Shown piece by piece: positions 1 to 9,368 of a stretch of DNA of 45,679 nucleotides. Position numbers and translations under genes: made by a program. The stretch comes from Candidatus Cloacimonetes bacterium 4572_55 (GTDB lineage Bacteria > 4572-55), in contig NBMB01000018.1 of NCBI GenBank assembly GCA_002084765.1, forward strand, positions 1 to 45,679, written 5' to 3'. Every line of letters begins with the position of its first letter. The stretch's first letter is position 1. The notes under the pieces were generated by a model, which saw nothing but the letters and a program-made list of their open reading frames with translations, was not told the origin of the DNA and ran no database searches.

Positions 1-1002
1 CTGAGTCGTCAATATCGGAAAAATCAAAATCTCGAGGCAGTGCTATCCGAATATCAAACCGAACTGGATAGACAGCGAACATCAAAAATACACGCGCTTA
101 TTCATGAGGCTTCCAACGCTCAAAACTCGAACATCGCCAAACAGCACTATGCGGATTGTTTGAAGTTAGATCCGGAAAATCAGGCGGCTCGCCGCGCTTT
201 TGCAGGAAATATCAAAAAAAATAAAAAGCAAGCACCTAAAAGATCGAAAAATTCGCAACAAACTGCCGGGCTGCTCAAACTGTTATTGCTTGGCATTGGA
301 TTTATCATCTTTATCATAATCGGTTTGGTCATCTATTTTGTCATAGCGCAATCGCCAACCCCAGAACCGACCACGTATCTAACCCCCGGACAAACCGACA
401 ACCAAAGTGATCTTCCTTCCCCACAGTCGGCTACACCCGATAAAAGTGATTCTCTTGTAAATCCAGATCCCAATATAACCGACCCGACGTCTAACCCACC
501 GCCAATGAATAAGCCGGAGCCAGAGCAAGGAACGCTTGTGTTTAACAAGACCACTGATATTCGAATAAACGGTGATAACGTCTATGGCACTCGAGTTGAG
601 CACCCACCCGATGAACATAAAATCGAGTGCTTTGAACGTGACATTTTGTTTCTCACAAATGATGTTATTAATTTTAAAACAATAAGTCTAAACCATCCGC
701 TAAGAATGGTAAAAGTTAAATTTTCCAGCTCATGTGCTTCGGATACAAAGATAGAAATTTCTGACTATAATATCATTTCTGTCGATGGTAAAGGAGATGC
801 TGCCAAAACGTCTTCTGCAATTTCTGCTGTGGGCTTTAGCTTGCAGTCCAAAACTCTGAAAGCAATGAAAACATCTCAAATCGGAATTTATCTTCAAATG
901 AATGCAAGATTACCTTCCGGATCTTCATATTTAGGCTCTCTAACAATAACGGCTGAGAATGGGAAGATATTTGAGCCTGATTTCAAATTCACAATTGAAT
1001 AG
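1..1002 (+). CDS. TPR-like single-pass membrane protein, 5' end outside window
   Basis: The frame is open from base 1, so the true start probably lies upstream; the first in-window start candidate is GTG at 40, without a clear ribosome site. Three parts are visible. A charged N-terminal helical part contains one TPR-like unit (AKQHYADCLKLDPENQAARR). One strong transmembrane helix follows at about bases 270-350, then a Pro/Thr/Ser-rich linker. The C-terminal domain of about 150 residues has a beta-rich look. I infer an inner-membrane anchored protein with an N-terminal cytoplasmic TPR and an exported C-terminal domain. The C-terminal domain is not recognised. A lipoprotein gene follows after 35 bases and may be in the same operon. 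Confidence 0.7.
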   Translation: MSRQYRKNQNLEAVLSEYQTELDRQRTSKIHALIHEASNAQNSNIAKQHYADCLKLDPENQAARRAFAGNIKKNKKQAPKRSKNSQQTAGLLKLLLLGIGFIIFIIIGLVIYFVIAQSPTPEPTTYLTPGQTDNQSDLPSPQSATPDKSDSLVNPDPNITDPTSNPPPMNKPEPEQGTLVFNKTTDIRINGDNVYGTRVEHPPDEHKIECFERDILFLTNDVINFKTISLNHPLRMVKVKFSSSCASDTKIEISDYNIISVDGKGDAAKTSSAISAVGFSLQSKTLKAMKTSQIGIYLQMNARLPSGSSYLGSLTITAENGKIFEPDFKFTIE

Positions 1003-1037
1003 ACTATTGTAGAAAATTTCTTATCGAGGAGATAATT

Positions 1038-1862
1038 ATGATGAATTCAAGAAAATTATTTGGTTTTGTAGTTGTGCTAATATGTAGTATTGCAACATTC
1101 TCATGCGATGATGAATTAGATCCAATTGAACCGGGTGACCCCGGGGTCCCGGCAACAGAATTAACCGCAACGGTGGGTGACAGGGAGATTGACCTGGAGT
1201 GGGATGGATCGTTAGGTGAAGATTATATCAAATTTGTCATCTATAACGGTCAAAGTATGCTTTGGGAAACTACCGAATTCTTAAACAGTATAACCCTGAT
1301 TTTTAACGATAACAGCGGTATCTATGATTTGAGGGTAAAAACTGAAGATATAAACGGATCACAAACCACCGGTACCAACATGGTCAGAGTTTCCCCTCGT
1401 CCGTATCACACAGGCGAAATTATATGGGAATTTTCCAGCTCAAACCCCAGTGGTTACGATTTTAGTGCTAACCAAAGCTTACCGATGGCTTACCAGAACC
1501 ACAATACGATTGATATCTATTTAGGCACAGTTAACCCGGATGACACATATAATGAGACAAATCCGAATTTAGTGCTGAAAAGTCCTACAATTGTTCAGAG
1601 TGATAACTCATGGCAGAAGGATAGTTGGATTGAACATCATGGACAAGGGAGCCTTGACGATTTTTTTGCCGCAGATGTGGGATCCTATCAATCGGCCACG
1701 ATAGAAGTTGGACACGTTTATCATATTAAAATGGAGGAAACAATTGACGGGCCAAAGCACTACGCCAAGCTACGAATTACCAGTGTAAATAATTCTTACC
1801 CAAACAGGCAAATTACTTTTGAATATGCCTGGCAGGATGATGCGGAGTTTACAGGATTTTGA
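1038..1862 (+). CDS. Secreted protein or lipoprotein with fibronectin-III-like domain
   Basis: The start is a double ATG preceded by GAGGAGAT at the right spacing. A hydrophobic signal segment (residues 5-22) ends in ATFSCDD, a weak lipobox with Phe at -2, so a lipoprotein is likely but not certain. Residues about 35-110 read like a fibronectin type III or Ig-like domain (ATVGDREIDLEWDGS, then YDLRVKTEDINGSQ). The remaining ~150 residues are Asn/Ser/Tyr-rich and not recognised. It probably sits in the periplasm or on the cell surface. It converges on apbE. Confidence 0.7.
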   Translation: MMNSRKLFGFVVVLICSIATFSCDDELDPIEPGDPGVPATELTATVGDREIDLEWDGSLGEDYIKFVIYNGQSMLWETTEFLNSITLIFNDNSGIYDLRVKTEDINGSQTTGTNMVRVSPRPYHTGEIIWEFSSSNPSGYDFSANQSLPMAYQNHNTIDIYLGTVNPDDTYNETNPNLVLKSPTIVQSDNSWQKDSWIEHHGQGSLDDFFAADVGSYQSATIEVGHVYHIKMEETIDGPKHYAKLRITSVNNSYPNRQITFEYAWQDDAEFTGF

Positions 1863-1970
1863 TCCGTGCGCGGGACTATAGGCGCACTGTGTAGCGGATG
1901 GTTGAATGCGGTGAGCACGGCTTTTGCCCAACGTGGGTGACTTTACTTTTCACTTGAAATTAATCACAAT

Positions 1971-3050
1971 TTACTCGGATTCGGGATCAGGAGCAAAGCG
2001 GGGCAGACGTTCCTGCGCCCGAATCGGTGGCGAATTTGGGTGCATAAACGCCTGAAATCCGTCTGAATAAAAACCCTTGAATCGATTCTTTTCATCCGCT
2101 TTAATAATCACACATTCCACATTTTCTAAGTTATTCACCAACTCCAAACTTCTTTCCACGCCGGCGACCATTATCGCGGTTGCCAAGCCGTCCGCAAACG
2201 CGCAATTATCCGCAATAACTGAAACGCCAGCGATCCCGTTATCAACCGGACGCCCTTTTTTCGGATCAATAATATGAGAATACTGTCTCACCTCTCCTTC
2301 CAATTCGAAATAATTTCGATAATCCCCGCTGGTTGCAACCGCCTGATCGCTAAGTTGGATCACCGCATAAATTTCGCGAATCCGCGTATCTTTATCCGGT
2401 TGATCCACACCCACTCTCCAGGGAGTTCCGTCCTTCTTCATGCCCGAAGCGTAAACCTCGCCTCCGATCTCTACCAAATGGGATTCAAACCCCAGATTAT
2501 CCAGCAATTCCGCCGCCTGATCCACTCCATAACCCTTTGCAATAGAACTCAGATCAATTGAAATATCGGGGTTCCTTTTTTTCAAACCGCTCTCCGAAAT
2601 TTCGATATGATCAAATCCGGTCACGGAAAGCAGCGAATCAATCTCTTTATCTGACGGAATATCCCGCGGTTTTTCGCTCTGACCGAACCCCCACAGATCG
2701 ACAAGAGGATTTACCGTGCCGTCCCACGCGCCGTGTGTCAGATCATACAACTCCTTCGATTTCAGCATCACCTCATAAAAATCTTCCGAAATCTGAAAAA
2801 ATTTCGTAGTGTCCGTTGTGCGATTAAAACGAGATATTTCGCTCATATAGTCGTATGTGGACATGCTTTTATTAATTTCATCCAATCTTTTGTCAATTTT
2901 AGACTTAAGCTCATCTAAATCCACACCTGACTCCTCGATCGTCACTTTCACTCGGTAGGTTGTGCCCATTGTAAAGCCTGATATCTCCACCTCCTTTCCG
3001 GTATTTTTTTTGGAACAAGATGCGAAAAAAATAAGATATAAAAATATCAT
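1971..3050 (-). CDS. apbE: FAD:protein FMN transferase (ApbE), lipoprotein
   Basis: ApbE covalently attaches FMN from FAD to Thr of target flavoproteins such as Nqr/Rnf subunits, on the periplasmic side. The protein has a short signal peptide ending FFASC (lipobox). Family motifs then come in order: GFTMGTTYRV near the N-terminus, STYDYMSEISRFN, GAWDGTVNPLVDLWGFG, SIDLSSIAKGYGVD, LVEIGGEVYASG, VATSGDYRNY, SHIIDPKKGRPV, and ADGLATAIMVAG carrying the metal-binding Asp/Thr region. The length of 359 residues is normal. No Nqr/Rnf genes are in view, so the target is unknown. The gene stands alone on the minus strand between two plus-strand units. Confidence 0.95.
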   Translation of the reverse strand: MIFLYLIFFASCSKKNTGKEVEISGFTMGTTYRVKVTIEESGVDLDELKSKIDKRLDEINKSMSTYDYMSEISRFNRTTDTTKFFQISEDFYEVMLKSKELYDLTHGAWDGTVNPLVDLWGFGQSEKPRDIPSDKEIDSLLSVTGFDHIEISESGLKKRNPDISIDLSSIAKGYGVDQAAELLDNLGFESHLVEIGGEVYASGMKKDGTPWRVGVDQPDKDTRIREIYAVIQLSDQAVATSGDYRNYFELEGEVRQYSHIIDPKKGRPVDNGIAGVSVIADNCAFADGLATAIMVAGVERSLELVNNLENVECVIIKADEKNRFKGFYSDGFQAFMHPNSPPIRAQERLPRFAPDPESE

Positions 3051-3175
3051 AAAAAAATTGAATATTCGGATAATAAATAACTCCTTATTTAATTTTGCGT
3101 AACATTATAGGGTTACATAGAAAAGTAACTATCAACAAATCCAGCAACTATTCATCCGAGTCGTTACAGTGGAAA

Positions 3176-3204
3176 AAGCTATCAAAGTAATCCCCGACTG
3201 TCAA
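3176..3204 (-). promoter_or_regulatory. Candidate sigma-70 promoter for apbE
   Basis: On the minus strand a perfect TTGACA (3199-3204) is followed 17 bases later by TAGCTT (3176-3181), about 125 bases upstream of the apbE start. The -10 box is poor, so this is a tentative call. Confidence 0.3.
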
Positions 3205-3317
3205 CGAAAATTATTGCTAAAAATCTTCAGACGGTGTACATTTGTTGAATATGCAACCTGCACTGAGCTGATATGATAACCGATACGGATAAAAACTCGA
3301 ACCGAGTGAGGTTTAAA

Positions 3318-4688
3318 ATGAGAAAAAGGACTCGTGGTCTGTGGCAATTTTTAATTTTTTTGATCGGTCTGGCTCCAGCGATTCGACCGGCTATTGCGGA
3401 GGAACTTTCCCGCTTCCGTTATACCGCGGAGTTTTCGGAAGAACTGGAGAGGGGAAAATTTTATCAAGCAACGCTCCCCGCGGAGATTCTCCAAAAATCG
3501 CAGCCGGACCAATCCGACATTCGACTGTTTGACTCCGATAATCGCGTGGCTCCTTACGTGATTTTGTCGCAAGATGTTATGGAGAAAATATTTAATTTCG
3601 AGATCGTCTCCGCGGATAAAATCGACTCGCCAGCGGCTTGGGAAGTAATTATCAAAACGCCAGAGACGAACATGAGTGTAGGTCGCATTTTGCTCACACT
3701 GCAGAACCGAGACTTTAAGCAAATCGTTTTGGTTGAAGGTAGCCAAGATCAAAAAGGGTGGGAACCGGTCGTTACAGCCGTGATTTTTGATTTTTCATCG
3801 AAAATAGACTTGCGCAAAACAGATATTGATTTTCCGAGTCGCGCCTCCTATCGGTATTTTCGCCTGACTTTTCAGGACGAAAACGACTCTGACGAATCTA
3901 TGGACTCTATGGACGCGCATTTATCGATAAGCGAGAGAGGTCTTTCTTTTTCGTTTCACAGCATACCGACAAAGGAGTTGCGCCTTGACAAGGTGAGCGG
4001 AAAAACCGACAGAAATAAAGATGAGATCAAAAAATTTGATCAGGTTGATTTTACAGATATTCAGGCATTGATTCATAAAGAGAACGCGGAAGATAAAAGC
4101 GATGTGATCGATCTGGAGGCAGGCGTCCCAGCAGACCGGATCGTTTTTGATATATCGAACAGCTATTTTTCCAGAAAGGTCGAGGTTTTCGGGAAAAATG
4201 TGGGTGAAGAGGACTACACGCGGCTGAATACACAAGATATATATCGGTTCCATTTCGGCGATATTCAGACCGAAAAAACCGCCCTTCTTTTATCATCAAA
4301 AAAATATGATCACTATCGGATTCGAATTATTAATCAGGATAATCCGCCGCTGAATTTGAACCGGATAAGTTTCCGTTGGTTCAGACGAAATATTTTTTTC
4401 ATTCCAGAAAAGAGCGGTCCGCATCGTCTTTTCTTCGGAAATTCTCTTGTGAAAAAGCCAAATTATGAGCTGCAGCAGTTCATTAATCCCGATAATTGGT
4501 TTAAGCAATCCTATCTGCGCGCGACCCTGCCCAAGTCCAAGACTGGGGCAAACACACTTTTTCTCATTGAAGAGGTGGAGGCGAGTAGGCAGGAGAAATT
4601 TGAGAAATATCTTATGACCGGAGTCATTATATTTCTGGTATTTATTCTTGGAATATGGATTTTTTGGATGTTACGAAAGATGACATAG
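3318..4688 (+). CDS. DUF3999-like exported membrane protein
   Basis: I take ATG 3318 because GTGAGG lies 7 bases upstream and a signal peptide begins there (RKRTRGLWQFL, then an Ala/Pro hydrophobic stretch ending AIAEE). The frame is open back to 3273. After cleavage comes a pattern typical of DUF3999 proteins: RYTAEFSEEL, ATLPAEIL, SDIRLFDSDNRVAPYVI, and RYFRLTFQDEND in the middle. The C-terminal end is a single transmembrane helix with a short basic tail. Family function is unknown; proteins of this type are periplasmic domains anchored at the C-terminus. The stop is 57 bases before the CPBP start, so an operon is likely. Confidence 0.65.
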   Translation: MRKRTRGLWQFLIFLIGLAPAIRPAIAEELSRFRYTAEFSEELERGKFYQATLPAEILQKSQPDQSDIRLFDSDNRVAPYVILSQDVMEKIFNFEIVSADKIDSPAAWEVIIKTPETNMSVGRILLTLQNRDFKQIVLVEGSQDQKGWEPVVTAVIFDFSSKIDLRKTDIDFPSRASYRYFRLTFQDENDSDESMDSMDAHLSISERGLSFSFHSIPTKELRLDKVSGKTDRNKDEIKKFDQVDFTDIQALIHKENAEDKSDVIDLEAGVPADRIVFDISNSYFSRKVEVFGKNVGEEDYTRLNTQDIYRFHFGDIQTEKTALLLSSKKYDHYRIRIINQDNPPLNLNRISFRWFRRNIFFIPEKSGPHRLFFGNSLVKKPNYELQQFINPDNWFKQSYLRATLPKSKTGANTLFLIEEVEASRQEKFEKYLMTGVIIFLVFILGIWIFWMLRKMT

Positions 4689-4744
4689 CGAATTTTAATG
4701 ATAGATTGACTTATAAACTTATTATTGAGGAAGGAAAAAAAATA

Positions 4745-5659
4745 ATGGAATTTATGAAAAGAATCACGGATCCAAACAACCGAATATTTGCGTTAGCGCG
4801 GGAAGGCGAACGACTGCCGAATATTTTCTTGCTATTGGTTGCGTTTGTCCTGATTTTCGTGGTCTCAGTATTCTGCTTTGTCGTAGTTTTCATCTCCATA
4901 CCCTCTGAGTGGAAAAAAGCTATTGGTCAGGAAGAGATATTCTCGCTTTTTATCCTATTCCCGATATTTTTTTATTTAATAAGCGTTTGGATAAGGTCTT
5001 ATGAAAAGCGTTCGATTGAAACCTTGGGATTTGTCAAAGAGGGGCGGTTTTGGAGTTATGTGCGGGGATTTCTTTTCGGCACCGGGACAATGGCACTAAC
5101 CGTCACTTTGATGATGATAAGCGGAGTCATATCGATTCACGGAGGGCTGCTGCCGCAAGGCATAATCTCGATTTCCGGCATATTCCTCTTGCTACTCGGA
5201 TTTATCGTTCAAGGCGGAACAGAAGAGGTCTTGACGCGAGGATGGATTTTGCCAGTCGTGGGTGCTCGCTATAAGCCATGGATAGGCATCGCGGTATCGA
5301 CCCTTTTATTTTCCCTTCTCCATCTGGGAAATATGGGCATCAACATCTTGTCGATCATAAATTTAGCACTTGTCGGTTTTTTTCTGGCGTTTTATTGTCT
5401 GCATGAAGGAAATATTTGGGGAGTTTGCGGCTGGCACAGTGCCTGGAATTGGACTCAGGGGAATCTGTTCGGTCTGGAGGTCAGTGGCGTGGATCCGATT
5501 GGAGGCAGCCTAATCGATCTGGAAAGCGCGGGACCCCAGTTCCTCAGCGGCGGAGAGTTCGGGCCCGAGGGCAGTGTGATGACGACAATCGCGCTAATCA
5601 TAGCGATCGCGGTCATTCCATTAATAAAAAATTCAAATAACTTAACATTGTCAGATTAA
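4745..5659 (+). CDS. CPBP-family intramembrane metalloprotease (Rce1/Abi-like)
   Basis: ATG 4745 follows GAGGAAGG and starts the membrane part; the open frame back to 4655 overlaps the previous gene and is less likely. Several hydrophobic helices are visible. The CPBP signature is present: GGTEEVLTRGWILP with the catalytic Glu pair at about residues 160-161, a second motif LLHLGNMG, and WHSAWNW near the C-terminus. Members cleave prenylated proteins in eukaryotes and act in immunity or peptide processing in bacteria; the substrate here is unknown. It lies 14 bases upstream of cusA and could be co-transcribed with it. Confidence 0.85.
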   Translation: MEFMKRITDPNNRIFALAREGERLPNIFLLLVAFVLIFVVSVFCFVVVFISIPSEWKKAIGQEEIFSLFILFPIFFYLISVWIRSYEKRSIETLGFVKEGRFWSYVRGFLFGTGTMALTVTLMMISGVISIHGGLLPQGIISISGIFLLLLGFIVQGGTEEVLTRGWILPVVGARYKPWIGIAVSTLLFSLLHLGNMGINILSIINLALVGFFLAFYCLHEGNIWGVCGWHSAWNWTQGNLFGLEVSGVDPIGGSLIDLESAGPQFLSGGEFGPEGSVMTTIALIIAIAVIPLIKNSNNLTLSD

Positions 5660-5672
5660 AGTAAAGGTTAAT

Positions 5673-8600
5673 ATGATAAATCGATTAATACGGTTTTTTT
5701 TAGAAAATAAGCTGATCGCATTTCTTATTCTTATCGTATGTATCGCCTGGGGGATCATATCCTCGCCGTTTGGCTGGGACACGGGTATTCTACCCAGGGA
5801 TCCTGTTCCAGTCGACGCCATCCCGAATATTGGCGAGAATCAGCAAATTCTTGTGACCGAGTGGCCTGGTCGGTCGCCTCAGGATATTGAAGACCAGATT
5901 TCCTACCCATTGACTACTGCTTTGCTCGGTATATCCGGTGTAAAAACCATCCGTAGCAACTCAATATTTGGATTATCCAACATCTATTTGATTTTCGATG
6001 ATGACGTGGAGTTCTATTGGAGCAGAACCCGAATCCTTGAGAAATTAAACTCCCTCCCGGTTGGGACAATACCGGAAGGCGTGACGCCTATGCTTGGACC
6101 AGACGCCACAGCGTTGGGTCAGATATATTGGTACACGCTTGAAGGACGCGATAAAAATGATAGACCCAATGGGGGTTGGGACCCGCATGAACTCAGAACT
6201 ATTCAGGATTTTTACGTTAAATATGCGTTGACCTCTGTCAAGGACGTTGCAGAGGTTGCCTCAATTGGCGGGTTTATCAAAGAATATCAGATCGATATCG
6301 ATCCCTTTGCGATGAAAGCTCACAATGTATCTATCGACCAAATAATGCAGGCTGTCAGAAAAAGCAATCTGGATATCGGAGCGAGAACCATCGAGTTTAA
6401 TCGCGTCGAATATCTGATAAGGGCATTGGGTTATATTAAAAGTCTGGAGGACATTGAAAAAAGCGTAGTATCAGTCAAAAATAATGTGCCGATCCGATTA
6501 AAAGATATATCAAATATTCATTTTGGTCCAGCTACCCGAAGAGGCGGTTTAGATAAAGGCGGAGCTGAGGCTGTCGGAGGTGTAGTGGTTGCCCGATATG
6601 GCGCAAATCCATTGGAGGTAATCACGCATCTGAAAGGCAAAATCGCTGAAATATCCCCTGGATTGCCCTCTAAAACTTTGGATGACGGCACAATATCAAA
6701 GGTCACAATTGTCCCGTTTTATGATCGCACAACGCTTATCAAGGAGACTTTAGGCACATTAGAGGAAGCGTTGACTCTGGAAGTTCTTATTTCGCTTATT
6801 GTCGTGCTTATACTTGTTTTTAATCTGCGAGCGTCACTATTAATATCCAGCATATTGCCCATTGGCGTATTAATGACATTTATCGCTATGCGGCGTTTTG
6901 GCGTTGACGCAAATATCGTTTCCCTTTCCGGCATTGCAATCGCGATTGGCGTGATGGTTGATGTGGGGATTGTTTTCACTGAAAATATCGTCCGACACAT
7001 CGATTTACCAGAAAACAAAAACGCGTCGGGCACGAAGTTGTTAGAAATTATTTATGAGGCAAGCGTTGAAGTGGCTCCAGCAGTCATCACCGCCTTAACC
7101 ACAACAATTGTCAGTTTCCTGCCCATATTTGCAATGGAATCCGCAGAAGGAAAGCTATTTAAGCCTTTGGCGTTTACCAAAACTTTTGCAATGCTTTCGG
7201 CATTAGCAATCGGCTTGATAATCATCCCGGGTCTGGCGCATATTATTTTCTCGATAAAAATACGCGGAAAGGCAATTCGACAATATTCATATCTTGTATT
7301 GACACTGATTGGGGTTCTGTTTATATTTTTTGGGAAATATATTATTGCACTTGCTTTATTAACTATTGGCATAAGTAATTTTATTTTCAATTATATAAAA
7401 AGCAAATCGAAATTTATAAGCTATATAAATATATTCATTATTTTGCTTCTCATTACCCACATTCTATCGATCGAGTGGGCACCTTTAGGCGCGCGACATA
7501 ATTCGATTATCAACCTTATATTTATCCTATTTATCATCGCTTTGGTTTTGACTCTGTTAGCGTCTATTGTTCATTTCTATTCGAGGATTCTCACCTGGGC
7601 GTTGGTAAATAAAGGCGCGTTTTTATCCCTTCCTCTATTTTTTATCCTTTTGGGGCTTATGGCGTGGCAAGGGATCGACAATATATTTATTTTTATGCCC
7701 AATAAAATCCGTAACTCCAGAGCATGGCAGACGTTGCATGACATTTTTCCGGGCATTGGCAAAGAGTTTATGCCTGCTCTTGACGAGGGCGCGTTTTTGC
7801 TCATGCCAACAACAATGCCTCATTCCGGGATTGAGGAAAATCTTGATGTGATTCGATTGTTGGATAAGAAAGTGAACGCCATTCCCGAAATAAATAATGT
7901 TGTCGGAAAGTGGGGGCGCGTCAACTCAGCTTTGGATCCCGCTCCTGTATCAATGTTCGAGAATGTGATCAATTATAAATCAGAATACATTGTGGACGAG
8001 GATGGTCATAGAGTTCGATTTAAAACAAATAGCCAGGGCGCGTTTTTTCTAACAGATCACACCGTTTACGATCCGATCTCGCATCCATTTCGATCCATAT
8101 CAAAAGAAGCACTCATTAAAGACGATAATGGAAAATATTTTCGTCAATGGCGCAAGCATATAAAATCGCCTGACGATATCTGGAAAGAGATTGTCAACCA
8201 GACAAATATTCCGGGCCTGACTTCCGCGCCAAAGCTCCAGCCCATAGAGACGCGATTGGTGATGCTCCAGACAGGAATGCGCGCGCCTATGGGTATAAAA
8301 ATTTTTGGACCCGACCTGGAAACCATTGAAAAAGTCGGCTATCAACTCGAAAATCACCTGAAGCATACCAAAGGCGTCGCGGCTTCATCTGTATTTGCCG
8401 ACCGCGTCGTTGGGAAGCCATACCTTGAAATTCATATCGACCGTGACGCGATTTCTCGATATGGCTTAACCATTCAGGATTTTCAGCAGTACATCCGCAG
8501 TGCTATAGGAGGCGTGCAATTAACGTCCACAGTCGAGGGTCGCAAGCGTTTTCCTGTTCGTGTGCGCTATGCAAGGGAGTATCGGGATAACCCCGAAGAC

Positions 8601-9368
8601 CTGAAAAAAATCCTAATTCCGACCCCAACAGGAGCCCAAGTCCCGATGGAAGAACTCGCAACCATTGAGTACGCCCGCGGTCCCCAGTTAATCAAAAATG
8701 AAAATACATTTCTCGTCGGTTATGTGATTTTTGATAAAGAGGATAGCTTCGCCGAGGTGGATGTTGTAGAAAATGCAAAAAAGTATCTGAAAGAAAAAAT
8801 TGAATCAGCCGATCTCATTATTCCAGCCGGAGTGAGTTATACTTTTACAGGCAACTACGAAAATCAAGTTCGGGCGACAAAAAGATTGATGATTATTGTC
8901 CCGATATCCCTGATTATTATATTTATAATTCTCTATTTTCAATTCAGATCAATCATTGCGGCTGGGTTGATTTTTTCCGGGATTTTAGTCGCATTTTCAG
9001 GCGGCTTCATTATGCTCTGGCGGGTTGGATTTATTGCCCTGTTTGGGATTGCCACAGACGACGGGGTCTTAATAAGCGCGTATCTCAAACAGATATTCGA
9101 CACGCGCCAACCAGATTCGATCGACGGGATACACAAACTTATGCTGGAGGCTGGCATAAAGCGCGTGCGACCTGCTATGATGACGACAGCGACAACAATT
9201 ATTGCTTTGCTGCCTGTTCTTTCCTCGACGGGCAAGGGTTCTGATATTATGATTCCCATGGCAATCCCAATTGTTGGAGGAATGATGATTGCGATTCTTA
9301 CCATATTTATGGTTCCTGTTTTATACAGCCTGTGGCAAGAAAAAAGGTTATCAAAAAATGAAAAATAA
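5673..9368 (+). CDS. cusA: Heavy-metal RND efflux pump, CusA/CzcA family
   Basis: Inner-membrane proton-driven pump of a tripartite metal efflux complex. Family features in order: first helix, then VDAIPNIGENQ and TEWPGRSPQDIEDQISYPLT near the N-terminus, and the transmembrane proton relay VMVDVGIVFTENIVRH. The metal-site region follows with FMPALDEGAFLLMPTTMPHS, GKWGRVNSALDPAPVSMFEN and the Met-rich VMLQTGMRAPMGIK. The second half has FALFGIATDDGVLISAYLKQ-type motifs. At 1231 residues it is longer than E. coli CusA, through an extra hydrophobic stretch around residues 530-650. The Met residues favour Cu(I)/Ag(I) over zinc. The stop overlaps the start of the outer-membrane gene, so the two are translationally coupled. 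Confidence 0.93.
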   Translation: MINRLIRFFLENKLIAFLILIVCIAWGIISSPFGWDTGILPRDPVPVDAIPNIGENQQILVTEWPGRSPQDIEDQISYPLTTALLGISGVKTIRSNSIFGLSNIYLIFDDDVEFYWSRTRILEKLNSLPVGTIPEGVTPMLGPDATALGQIYWYTLEGRDKNDRPNGGWDPHELRTIQDFYVKYALTSVKDVAEVASIGGFIKEYQIDIDPFAMKAHNVSIDQIMQAVRKSNLDIGARTIEFNRVEYLIRALGYIKSLEDIEKSVVSVKNNVPIRLKDISNIHFGPATRRGGLDKGGAEAVGGVVVARYGANPLEVITHLKGKIAEISPGLPSKTLDDGTISKVTIVPFYDRTTLIKETLGTLEEALTLEVLISLIVVLILVFNLRASLLISSILPIGVLMTFIAMRRFGVDANIVSLSGIAIAIGVMVDVGIVFTENIVRHIDLPENKNASGTKLLEIIYEASVEVAPAVITALTTTIVSFLPIFAMESAEGKLFKPLAFTKTFAMLSALAIGLIIIPGLAHIIFSIKIRGKAIRQYSYLVLTLIGVLFIFFGKYIIALALLTIGISNFIFNYIKSKSKFISYINIFIILLLITHILSIEWAPLGARHNSIINLIFILFIIALVLTLLASIVHFYSRILTWALVNKGAFLSLPLFFILLGLMAWQGIDNIFIFMPNKIRNSRAWQTLHDIFPGIGKEFMPALDEGAFLLMPTTMPHSGIEENLDVIRLLDKKVNAIPEINNVVGKWGRVNSALDPAPVSMFENVINYKSEYIVDEDGHRVRFKTNSQGAFFLTDHTVYDPISHPFRSISKEALIKDDNGKYFRQWRKHIKSPDDIWKEIVNQTNIPGLTSAPKLQPIETRLVMLQTGMRAPMGIKIFGPDLETIEKVGYQLENHLKHTKGVAASSVFADRVVGKPYLEIHIDRDAISRYGLTIQDFQQYIRSAIGGVQLTSTVEGRKRFPVRVRYAREYRDNPEDLKKILIPTPTGAQVPMEELATIEYARGPQLIKNENTFLVGYVIFDKEDSFAEVDVVENAKKYLKEKIESADLIIPAGVSYTFTGNYENQVRATKRLMIIVPISLIIIFIILYFQFRSIIAAGLIFSGILVAFSGGFIMLWRVGFIALFGIATDDGVLISAYLKQIFDTRQPDSIDGIHKLMLEAGIKRVRPAMMTTATTIIALLPVLSSTGKGSDIMIPMAIPIVGGMMIAILTIFMVPVLYSLWQEKRLSKNEK

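Noticed and set aside
1866-1887. Hairpin gtgcgc/gcgcac between the converging lipoprotein and apbE genes
   Set aside because: Six-bp stem with a 10-base loop and no U-run; not a convincing terminator.
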